A stretch of 64,000 bases of DNA from Rosa chinensis (taxonomy: Eukaryota; Streptophyta; Magnoliopsida; Rosales; Rosaceae). The stretch covers positions 30,382,612-30,446,611 of the forward strand of contig NC_037091.1 in the NCBI RefSeq assembly GCF_002994745.2. Reading direction: 5' to 3'. The notes beneath the pieces were generated by a model. The model was not told where the DNA came from. It saw nothing but the letters and a program-made list of their open reading frames with translations, and searched no databases. The position numbers and the translations under genes are program-made. Within the stretch, counting starts at the first letter, position 1, and the number at the start of each line of letters is the position of its first letter. Of this stretch, positions 44,130-54,991 are shown in pieces.

Positions 44130-47100
44130 TTCTGCAATTCAAGACTTAACCCTTCGTTAGGCTAACATGGATTTCCCACCTCTAGCCTTTAGACTTGCAA
44201 GTAGATGCGATCAACAAGCTCAGTAACTACAGACCATCAAGAGTAGTAATATCATTGAAATTTGAAATGCTTTGCAAATTCATAATGACAATGATTAATG
44301 CCATTGTGCCATGGACATTAATTATTACTACATAATAGGATAGTTCATGAAACAAAGTCCTCCTGTTTTTCATATATTGTTGAGATTTGTTGTAGCTGCA
44401 TACATTCTTTGGTCACCACATTTCATCTTTTGTGTTTTCCTGTTAATATATGATTGTGAGTCCTAACTGTGATATTATTGCATGTCTTTCAGGGACTAGC
44501 CTGCAATCAGTTCGATTTGGTAAATGGCCAAGAATTCAATGTACTATTTCAGTTCAGTGCGGGTGGCATGTTCATTTGATGCACCCTTCTTGGGGATTGC
44601 GGGACACAATGATATATAGAAGATTGCAGGACCAATTCTGCCAACATCTTTATCTTGAAATCACCAATGTCATCCAATTATGCTGGACAAGTACTTGTAA
44701 TACAAATCATAGAATTTTGTGCTTTGAACTTGTGCATCTTTGAAGAGTTTTAGCAGTTACATATATGCTACCTCAATGTCATCTGTTGTTGCTTAATCTT
44801 TAATTGTCTGAAAAAGTCGACTGCTAACCTCTGCAGTCTTCTGCTGTCTCGATTGAGCAGTGATGTGTACATAGGTGAATGCTTGTACGATTCATTTTGC
44901 TCTTCTTGTGCTCGGTTCTATGCTAGAACCTTCAAATTGTGAAGCCCTCAGCCTCCCCCACATTCAAACTCTAAAGCTAAAATCATGCAACTTACTTCGA
45001 GCCAGATACACTAAGCAGACGGTGGTATACTTAGTTTGTAAAACATGGCATTTCCACAAATGAGGGCCCATAGCCTTTCAATATCCCTACTCTGACGTGG
45101 AGAAGACTAGACAGAGATCATTGACCCAAACAAAGTCATCTCTATTTCCTTGAAATCTGGTGGGTTTGGCGACAGTGAGGATCGCAGGTTTGTTTCTGAT
45201 GTTTGGTAACTTGAAATTTTTCATTGGATGGTGGCTCGCTTGATTTCATAGATATACTTTGTCATGTTCAATCAAATTAGTTGGTATTGATTTATTGAAT
45301 TTGGTTGATTTATTGATGTATTGATTGGTATTGATTTGACTCTTCATATTTTGGGCTATTTTTCCTTTCTTCATCAGGTTTAAAAAAAATTCTAACTTGC
45401 TTCTGTCATGTGACTCTATTCAATTCTCCAGGCTATAATACATCTTATTTCTATTTCTTAATCATTCTTTATTCTGTTAATTATGTTTGAAGTAACAACA
45501 CATTTCTGAATTAAGACTCATGCTCAACACTTTTCACCTCTAAAATACTTTGCCTACCAAAAACTGCCATGACATTCTGAAAATCGGATGCGTTGTTAGT
45601 GCTGGGTTCACCTTCATCGCAGGCTCCAGTATTAGTACTCTCATCTTTTTCTTCAAGTGACAGAGAACAAAGTCCCTCTACACAGTAAACAATGTTAGGC
45701 TACATTAGTAAACAATCAAAACCAAAAAGGGTTTAGTTGGTTAGGATTACCTTTTAATTTGATTAGGATTTGCATTTTATCAGTGTTTTAGTTTCAATTT
45801 TATTAGATTTGTGTTCTTGACTTTCTGAGTTCTATTTGGCATCTGGGTTTTATTGGATTGAGTTATTAGGAATAAAGAATAAGGAAAGGAGTTAGGAGCT
45901 TGGTCGTCTTTCCTTGGATGAGGGATGATCACGCTTCATGCTTTGTGATTGTCGTTCAGTGCTTTCAGTTGCCAATTGCTATTAGGTGTGTCGAGTCACT
46001 ATGTCATATTGCGTAATCTAAACTTTTAAAAAGTAATTTTTTTATTTTTTTTTTCACCTTTTGTTTTTATTTTGTCAGGAAAAATGTTATTCGTTGGAAA
46101 GTAATCTGTGAAAACGATATTACAATGGATCTGTTTGTTTTGGACCCCATATAGATATTGAACCAAGTTAGAAAATTAACTTATTTGAATAGTGGGAATC
46201 TTGATCGGTAATGCTGTGAGAGAGCGTCTGTGTGGCGATTTTGATATATGAGAGCTATAGGTGAGTTGAGTTGTAGATAGCTGAATTTTATTGTGCAGCT
46301 AGCTGAATTTTGATATATGAGAGATTGAGAGCTATAGGGGACCTTCAAATTCAAAGCCAATTACGTAAGTTCGGATAATATCAAGTATGTAGCGAGTCAA
46401 ACTCCATTATTGCTGAAACTTGATACTTCCAGGTCCAATATCTTTTTCATTCATATTCTAATCCCATAAACATGTCATACTTAGCTTCCTCAAAATTGAG
46501 TACTTGATGATAAAGAATTCAAACATTGATAGTGTATATTAAATTTTTTTGGCTTTTGCTTTGAGTTGTTGAAACTCTGTATTGAACTTAATCAAGGTGG
46601 TTTTACAATTAATTCCCAGATTGAGATCAAAAGAGATTGCACTCAAATCAGAAAATAAATACAAAATAGATTGAAACTAAAGTATCACTTTCCATCAAGT
46701 TTTCACTTTTTAGTAAAAATAGCGTATGTATGCATTTCCTTTTAAGGTCTAGCTTGAAATGAGCATAGACTGAGAACATGATTCAACATTGATATGAGCA
46801 TTATGTCTTAATAATAAATTTGAATTATAAGGTACACAAAATTATTTCCAATATGTACACCATTTTTTACTACAAATTTTGTATGATCATTGCGACGTCT
46901 ATATATAGTTTTTGTTTCAAATATAGTATTTGCAGCAGAAAGGCCCATACCTGCAGCCCCTTAGTACTATTTTAGCTTTGAAGGATCCAATCTTTTGATC
47001 CACAAAAGTAACTGCTGCTAAGATGACAGTAAACGAAATATGATTTATACCTTTCAATTACGACATGGTTGAGACATTCCAAAGCGTCTTATCAGAGGAG

Positions 47101-47150
47101 TTATTAACTCATTATAAATTTATAATAGTTGGTTTGCTCCATTATTGTCA
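44130..47150. other. Intergenic, nothing firm recognised
   Basis: AT-rich DNA without long ORFs. A plus-strand frame at about 44490-44740, opening after CTTTCAG, is unrecognised. No TIRs, LTRs or RNA genes were found. Decayed remains of the flanking gene fragments cannot be excluded. Confidence 0.4.
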
Positions 47151-47152
47151 CT

Positions 47153-47400
47153 GTAGGGAATGCCCTGAGGAATGTAAGGAAGCTATTGCACCACTGATGC
47201 ATGCTGTAGCTAGATTTTTTGGTTTACCAGAGTACATTATCTGACATTAGGCAACTATTTCAAGATAGAGATGCGACCTTTCTGACTCATTGTGTAGATC
47301 AAAAGTTAATTTTCTATGGACCTTCTTATGGGACATTTTCAAAGCTCCAACTCTGAATTTATATGTAAAGTTGTCTTTAATCTGCATATGGGATTCACTA
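47153..47400 (+). pseudogene. IST1-like (ESCRT-associated) gene fragment
   Basis: After a possible acceptor (CTGTAG, ending about 47157) the frame reads ECPEECKEAIAPLMHAVARF and then FGLPE, resembling the CPxECKEAxSSLxxAAARxxxLPEL segment of plant IST1-like proteins, which regulate ESCRT-III. A frame change near 47235 then gives LSDIRQLFQDR, the next expected motif (DIRxLFxxRYG), and further on a KAPTLNLYVKL stretch like the family's KPPTxEMKLKL. Two frame breaks and missing flanking exons mark a dead fragment. The assignment rests on pattern recognition of a short stretch. Confidence 0.5.
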
Positions 47401-47624
47401 CTTCTATGTATTAGTCTTTGTGCTACCAGTTTTTCATTTGCTCTACTGCATCACAACCTTGGCTTTGCGAAGGCACAAGGTACTCTCTCTATCTCTCAAC
47501 AATTCGTTGTTTTTGTTTTTCTAGACTACAAATAAGAATTTAGAAGTATTGGGAGAGAGAGAAAAATAGTTGCATACCAGTTTAGAAATGGTCAATTCAC
47601 TACTAGCAAAACAACAAATTACCC

Positions 47625-48060
47625 ACGGATTTTAATCTGTGGGTAATAAGACTTTTACACATAGATATCAGTGTGTGATAGCCTTTACACACAGTACATG
47701 CACAGATTGGTGTTACCGTGCGGTTTGGAGGGGGGGTAATGCTCATCTCACACGGATTATGTTGTCCGTGTGAAATACCCTGAAATACTAACGTGGGCCC
47801 CACTATAATTCCATAAATCTAAATTACCGGAATGGAACGCAATCCGTGTGAACAACTCTATTTCACACGGATTTCTGTGTGAGGTTATATTTCACACCGA
47901 TTTCTGTGCAAAATGTATAAATTGTATTTCACACGGATTTCTGTGTGAGACTATATTTCACACGGATTTCTGTGTCAAAACCTATAACATTATTGACACA
48001 GATTTTTGTATAAAATTTATATAATCTAACTCACTGATTTCAGTGTGTAAAAGTGACAGC
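47625..48060. repeat. Left subterminal repeats of CACTA element
   Basis: Around eight or more copies of (T)TTCACACGGATTTCTGTGTGA, most of them imperfect palindromes, follow the left terminus. In other CACTA elements such arrays bind the TNPA-type protein. Confidence 0.8.
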
Positions 48061-48791
48061 ATTTAAAAAAAATAATTACTAATTAATCTGCAATCTGAAC
48101 AAATAATTTCTACAATAAATATATTTCAAATATTTACAATAAAATGAACAAATCCACAACCGAATCGAAAATATTAAAACTTTTAATTCATAGCAAGATG
48201 TTCTTTTCATTTCTAGCAAAATTCTTGGATTACAAAAACAAGGGAGTTTTCGATATTTACATTGTTATTTGAGAACTAACTCAAAGTAGGCAAAAACATA
48301 ACCATCAAACTAGATAATTTGCCTCAAGGTGAAAAAAGCCAGTCTGCAAATCCAGTCCTCTCAGAGCTGTCCAAAGAACCAAGTTAGGATATTAGTACTT
48401 TCTTGAAAATTGATAAATTTTCTTTTGACGTAATATCTGACTTCAACCTTTTCGGCAACCAAAAAAACAATAGAAGGAAAAGAAAATGGTACAAAGATCA
48501 ACCCATTAAATATGTCCTAGTGTTTACATTTGAATTAATTACCATGGCAAAAGAAGGAAAAACAAAAAAAATTACCAACAAATAAATCTCTGCATCTGGA
48601 AAAGAACTTTGTCAAAGTCAGTGCCAACAAATACAAAATACACAAAATTTAGAAACAAAAATTGCTGTGTAAATTATATTTTTCTATTCTTAGTGAAATC
48701 ATTCTGCCATATGTTTAAAAATAATCTAAATGAACATCTTGACAGTTTAGAATTAAATTTTGTCACTAGCATGATCATTTTTCTTATGCAG

Positions 48792-49240
48792 TTGGTTGTG
48801 ATGACAATCTACTCTTTCCTGTATGGTAGACTCTACTTGTCATTGAGTGGAATGGAGAAGACAATTATGACCTATGCTGCCAGAAGGGGAAATAATGCTC
48901 TACAAACAACTATGGCTTCACAATCTGTTGTCCAATAAGGTTTGTTGGCGTCCTTGCCCATGATCATGGAAATAGGACTTGAAAGAGGGTTCAGAACTGC
49001 ATTAGGGGACACGATAATAATGCAGCTGCAGCTAGCATCAGTTTTCTTTACTTTCTCACTGGGTACAAAGGTTCATTACTATGGGAGAACAATCCTGCAT
49101 GTTGGGGCTAAGTACAGAGCAACTGGTCGTGGCTTTGTTGTTCGGCATGAAAGGTTTGGTGAAAACTACAGGATGTACTCACGGAGTCACTTTACAAAAG
49201 GCCTGGAGCTTATGATACTGCAATGGAGTTGTGTGATATA
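48792..49240 (+). pseudogene. Callose synthase (glucan synthase-like) fragment in CACTA
   Basis: After an acceptor-like ATGCAG (ending 48791) the frame reads LVVMTIYSFLYGRLYLSLSG, then GLLASLPMIMEIGLERGFRT, MQLQLASVFFTFSLGTKVHY and YRATGRGFVVRHERFGENYR. This is the conserved C-terminal catalytic/transmembrane part of plant 1,3-beta-glucan synthases (GSL/CalS), including the RATGRGFVV block. An in-frame TAA at 48936-48938 interrupts it, in a position where the family reads Q-(L)-G. The reading decays after LELMILQW at about 49225. Retained intron-border sequence suggests capture from genomic DNA, not from mRNA. Confidence 0.88.
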
Positions 49241-50764
49241 TTTTTAAGCTTCTCAAATGTTGAGGGATTTCAAGGTTTTCTAAACAATCACGCAGCAGCC
49301 TAAACATATGTATCAAGCATATAAAAATGCATAAAATCCAAGGTCAATAAACATATCAATGAGGCCAATTACAAGGGTATTTCAATCAGTCCTGCAACAT
49401 ATATAAAGACCTCAATAAGGCTATTCCAATCAATCCAGCAACATATATAAAGACCTCAACAAGGCTATTTCATATCAATACACCAACATATATAAAGGCC
49501 TCAACAACACATCAATCAAGCATCAACAAAGCTACTGAATTTATGAATAAGAAAAAGCATTTATACCTTTCTTCTGAAGACAATCACATTATTCACTACC
49601 CGGAACCAACTTGGGTATTTGACACTGTGGCATCAACTGCAGTAATGCATACAAGTGGATTGTCAATATAATCTTCGAACCGCATGGAAATATACCAATG
49701 CCACTAACAAATCTTATAATCAGATGCAGTGGCATTTCAAATATACCAAGGAATAGTATAGATGTATTCCTTGCTTGTTAGATGCAACTATGTCATAAAA
49801 GAGATGTCGTTATATTTCAATTTTACTATTTTGTAAGTAATTCAACATCTCTTTTGTTCCTTCTCGCCAACATTTGTAAGGCCATAACGAATATACATAA
49901 TATATGAGCAGTTCAATGTAAATATTATACCTTTCTATTCTCTGCCTCTTCTTTTGATAACTTGGAACCCACTGCACAATTCAGTGAGAATAAACACCTA
50001 TGTCAAAATATTCAAGCTCTTCCTTAGATTTAGTTGGTTCGAATAAGGCAATCAATTGCCATGTAACATAAAAATGCAGAATGATTAAGCATAGGAACCA
50101 ACAATATGAAAACAACCAACAATATGATAACTGCTGAATACTCAAACGCAAATTGATCTAAATGAACATCACTTCAATTCATCAAATGGGGATAAGCTAA
50201 TATAGAGGCCCTTCTTCACTCAAGTCACGAAAATTTGATTCAAATCCTTGTGATTGTATCAACAACAAGCCTTTGAATTCTGCATTAAACATCAATAACA
50301 AATCAATACAGAAAATGATGACAGATTGCATTGACCATTTACAAATCATAAATCTCAACCTAGACCATTAAATAAATAAAAAATAAACTAATGAACCTAG
50401 ATGAACACAAATAGAAGAAAAATTAAGACTAACGAACCTAGATGAACAGAAATAGACAAAAAATTAAGTAAGAAAGCCTAATGCATATATAGGGAGAGAT
50501 GTAGATCTACAAGATCAGAGAAAGATGGGGATAGTATATTTGGCAGCCCAAAACACTACAGATCGGAACATCTATGCAAAACTAGCACACAAAAGTCATT
50601 GAAATTGAACATTTGAAATACTCTTGAAATAAAATTGGTATCCCAACTGAGTTAATATTCACTTGCTCACTTACCCAGAAGCCGCAAAGCCCGCAATCAA
50701 TGTCGTACGACATCATCGCGGCGGTGCAGGGGAGGTCGAGAGAGAGAGCGGGGTTTACTCTTTG

Positions 50765-50768
<4 letters not shown>

Positions 50769-50838
<70 letters not shown>
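50769..50838. repeat. (GA)n microsatellite
   Basis: About 35 GA units inside the CACTA element, just before the right subterminal array. Confidence 0.95.
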
Positions 50839-50842
<4 letters not shown>

Positions 50843-50879
50843 CCTTTTTCCTATAGTGTTTGATCAATATGGTAATTAT

Positions 50880-53800
50880 ACGTAGAATTCACACGGAAAT
50901 CCGTGTGAAATACTCACACAATTGCAACTGATATCCGTGTGTATTTAACTCAGTAACTAATAACTATCATGTCAATTGTTTACACGGAATTCTATCTCTA
51001 ATAGATATTTTCACACGGAATTCTGTTTCTAATAGATATTTTCTCACGGAATTCTGTAGCTAATTGTTCTTTTCAGACGGATATCCATGTGAAAAAGGTT
51101 TTAGTTTTTACATAGACATCTGTTACTGTCATTTATTCACACGGATTTCCGTGTTAACATGTCACACAATATCTACAGTCATCCGTGGGAATATTCAAAT
51201 ATTGAGCGGGAATAAATTGATTAGCCCGCCCTTATTTTTTTAAACTAAATAATTAGTCATTAATTTATATTTTTATTGATAATAATTTTCTTTCAAGTTA
51301 TTTTTCCACATAAATCCGTATGAAATACTTACACATTTGTAACTGATATCCGTGTATATTTATCTGAGTAACACATGCAATTGTCATTCAATTGTTTGCA
51401 CGAAATTCTGTCTCTAATAGACTTTTTCACACGAAATTCTGTAGCTAATTGTTCTTTTTCACACGGATATCCGTGTTAACATTTCACACTGATATTCGTG
51501 TGTTACTCATTTCACAAGGCAATCAATTACCAAAAACTTATTATAACGGAAATCTGTCCCTCCATAACATAACATAAAAACTTAACGATTTCTCAATAAA
51601 TTTGGCATTACCCATCTATTTATAGCGTATTAATAGGTATTGTGTAAAAAAATTAACCCGATCCACCGTTATTTTGACATTAAATAAACCGGTCAACCCT
51701 TTAAACGCTTCTACTTCCCTAAGGGGAGCCGACCCTTGAGGAGATAAAATTTCAGAAATTTTTACATTAGTTGATATAGCTTCTACCCATGAGACCATGA
51801 GAGTTTACAGATCAAAAAAATAAGTTACGAGTGAGCGGTTATGAGCATATTAGTTTTATGTAGTATTTAAAGTTTAGGGTTGCCCTACTAGATCGAAACC
51901 CAAACGACGACGAAAATAGCTGAAATTTTGAACACAACCATTTATTCTTATCATGATAACATCCTACGGTCGATTTTGATAAAGTCTATTTCCTACGCAT
52001 TGTTGCTTATGGAATGTATACTTTTCATTATAACTAATAAACTAGTTATACCACATTAGTAGACATATAAGAATTTTTGCAATCCAAAAAATAAAAATTG
52101 AAAATTGATAAATTTGACATTACCCATCTATTTATAGCGTATTAATAGGTATGGTGTAAAAAAATAAACTCAATCCGCCGTTCTTTCAATATCAAATGAA
52201 GTGGTTAACTTTATATACACATATACTTCCCTAAGGGGAGTTAAACCACGAGGAGATAAACTTTTCAAAATTTTTACATTATTTGGTACACCTTAGATTC
52301 GTGAGAGTATGAGAGCTGACATATCGAAAAAATAAGTTGCGAATGAGCGGTTATGAGCATATTAATTTTATGTGGTATTTAAGGTTCAGGGTTGATCCAG
52401 TAGATCGAGACCTAAACGATAACAAAAATAGCTGAAATTTTGTCCATAACTATTTATTCTAATCATGACAACATCCAACGGTCGATTTTGATAAAGTCTA
52501 TTTCCTCCACATTGTTGCTCATAGAAGGTATACTTTTCATTACAACTAGTTCTACCACATTAGTAGACATATAAGAATTTTTGTGCGAACCAAAAAATCA
52601 AAATTGAAAATCAATAAATTTGACATTACCCATCTATTTATAGTGGATTAATAGGTATTGCATAAAAAAATTAACTCAATCCGCCATTATTTCGAAATCA
52701 AATAAGTGGTCAACCTTATATACACCTATACTTTTTCACACGGAATTTTGTAGCTAATTGTTCTTTTCACACGGATATCCGTGTGAAAAAGTTTTAGTTT
52801 TTACACAGACATCTGTTACTATTGTTTATTCACACGGATTTCTGTGTGTAGTCTCTTTTTTCACACGGAATTCTGTAGCTAATTGTTCTTTTCACACGGA
52901 TATCTGTGTCAACATTTGCACACGGAAATCCGTGTGTATTAATCATTTCACACAGAAATCTGTATCAAATACTTATTGTAACGGAAATCTGTCCCTCCGT
53001 AATTCACATAACAAAAAAAAATTAATGATTCCGAAATAAACTAATTTCTAATACGTACATAAATCAGTGTGAATTGATCTTCACACAGATATCCGTGTAA
53101 AAATATTTTAGCATTTACACAGACATCGGTTACTACTGTTTATTCACACGGATTTCCATCGATATTGTTATTGTATAAATTACTGTGGGGCTCAATTATG
53201 TTCTTTTCACACAGATATCTGTATCAAATACTTATTGTAACGGAAATCTGTCCCTCCATAATTCACATAACATAAAAACTGAACGATTTCTCAATAAATT
53301 TAGCATTACCCATCTATTTATAGTGTATTAATAGATATTGTGTAAAAAAATTAACCCGATCCACCGTTATTTTGACATTACATAAACCGGTCAACCCTTT
53401 AAACGCTTCTACTTCCCTAAGGGGAGCCAACCCTTGAGGAGATAAAATTTCATAAATTTTTACATTAGTTAATATAGCTTCTACCCATGAGAGCATGAGA
53501 GTTTACAGATCAAAAAAATAAGTTACGAGTGAGCGGTTACGAGCATATTAGTTTTATGTAGTATTTAAGGTTTAGGGTTGACCTACTAGATCGAAACCCA
53601 AATGATGACGAAAATAGCTGAAATTTTTAACACAACCATTTATTCTTATCATGATAACATCCAACGGTCGATTTTGATAAAGTCTATTTGCTCCACATTG
53701 TTGCTCATGAAATGTATACTTTTCTTGACAACTAATAAACTAATTATACCACATTAGTAGACATATAAGAATTTGGTGCGAACCAATATATCAAAATTGA

Positions 53801-54465
53801 AAATCAATAAATTTGACATTACCCATCTATTTATAGTGTATTAATAGATATTGTGTAAAAAAAATTAACTCAATCCGCCGTTATTTCGATATCAAATAAA
53901 TGGTCAACCTTATATACATCTATACTTTTTCACACAGAATTTTGTAGCTAATTGTTATTTTCACACAGATATCCGTGTGAAAAGGTTTTAGTTTTTACAC
54001 AGACATCAGTTACTGTTGTTTATTCACACGGATTTCTGTGTGTAGTCTCCTTTTTGGCTTTTTCACACGGATTACTGTGTCAACATTTTCACACGGAAAT
54101 CCATGTGTATTACTCATTTCACACAGAAATCTGTATCAAATACTTATTGTAACGGAAATCCGTGCCTCCATAATTCACATAACATAAAAAATTAATGATT
54201 TCGAAATAAACTAATTTATAATACATACAGAAATCCGTGTGAATTGTTTTTCACACAGATATCCGTGTGAAAATGTTTTAGTTTTTACACAGATATTTGT
54301 GACTGTTGTTTATTCACACGGATTTCCGTTGATATTTTTATTGTATAAATTATTGTGGGCCCTATTATGCTCATTTCACATGGATTTCTGTCAGTATTTC
54401 TATTTCACACGGATATTTGTGGCTTTTAATTACAGTAAATCCATGTGTGTTGCTATTTTGCTAGT
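50880..54465. repeat. Right subterminal palindromic repeats of CACTA element
   Basis: More than twenty copies of the ACACGGAWWTCCGTGT type are spread in clusters (50885-51200, 51300-51500, 52735-53230, 53930-54440). The copy centred at 52776/52777 is a perfect 26-bp palindrome (52764-52789) around GGATATCC. Many others differ at one or two bases. Spacer phrases such as TGTAGCTAATTGTTCTTTT recur between motifs. Confidence 0.85.
51597..53927. repeat. Long direct repeats (about 0.5 kb) within CACTA
   Basis: A block starting AATTTGGCATTACCCATCTA occurs at about 51597, 52109, 52614 (short), 53296 and 53806 (short). Full copies are about 510 bp and share CCCTAAGGGGAG, GAGCGGTTATGAGCATATTA and CATCCAACGGTCGATTTTGA. 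The order full-full-short, palindromes, full-short, palindromes suggests segmental duplication of a composite unit. Confidence 0.75.
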
Positions 54466-54472
54466 AGTGATT

Positions 54473-54798
54473 GGTTCAATCTCTTGACTTAAAAGCTCTA
54501 TTTCTTTAACATCATGATTCATTCAACTATGCAAATCAATTAGTTGCAGCTTTACATTTCAAGTGTTCCTACAAATTAAGCTTCTCTGAGCTTCTATGAC
54601 CTATACTTTTTCCCTTTTTTTACAATCTATAATGTCATCTCTGACGCCGGTTGACAAATTTTAAGCCTTCTCAATCGCTAGAACTTCTTGGATTATTCCT
54701 TACACAGTGTTTGTATTGCAGCAGAAAGGTTTAGGTACGCAACGGATACATCATTTGGAAAGAGTCATTTCAACTTCTGGAGCCAGCCATCAGTTTTC
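54473..54798. other. Short gene-free gap between CACTA and LINE
   Basis: Unique-looking AT-rich DNA. The phrase CAGCAGAAAGG at about 54719 also occurs near 46932, but no gene could be assigned. Confidence 0.4.
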
Positions 54799-54862
54799 CT
54801 TTTTTTTTTTTGGTTACAAGGGAGCCTAAAAAGGTCCGGAAAAAGAGCAAAGCAATACAAAC

Positions 54863-54991
54863 TAATCTATTAGCCTACCATTAGGCCTAGCAAACCATAT
54901 TCATGAAAGTAATCTATTAGCCTACCATTAGGCCTAGCAAACCATATTCATGAAAGTAATCTATTAGCCTACCATTAGGCCTAGCAAACCA
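54863..54991. repeat. 47-bp triplication at LINE 3' end
   Basis: Almost three identical units of 47 bp containing TTAGCCTACCATTAGGCCTA. They cover the end of the LINE coding frame (minus strand). 47 is not a multiple of three, so each copy sits in a different frame. Confidence 0.9.

Larger units (their letters stand above)
47598..54469. mobile_element. Non-autonomous CACTA transposon carrying host gene fragment
   Basis: The left end CACTACTAGCAAAACA and the right end, reverse-complemented, CACTACTAGCAAAATA form the CACTA-type inverted repeat. ATT at 47595-47597 and 54470-54472 gives the 3-bp target duplication. The 6.87-kb interior has no TNP2-like transposase frame. It holds subterminal repeat arrays of the ACACGGAT(A)TCCGTGT type on both sides, a captured callose synthase fragment (48792-49240), a GA microsatellite and long internal direct repeats. 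The right arm of subterminal repeats is far longer (about 3.6 kb) than the left (about 0.45 kb). Confidence 0.9.

Noticed and set aside
51616..51798. 60-codon minus-strand ORF recurring at 53314-53496
   Set aside because: Recurrence is due to the 0.5-kb direct repeats in the CACTA arm; no sign of codon conservation.
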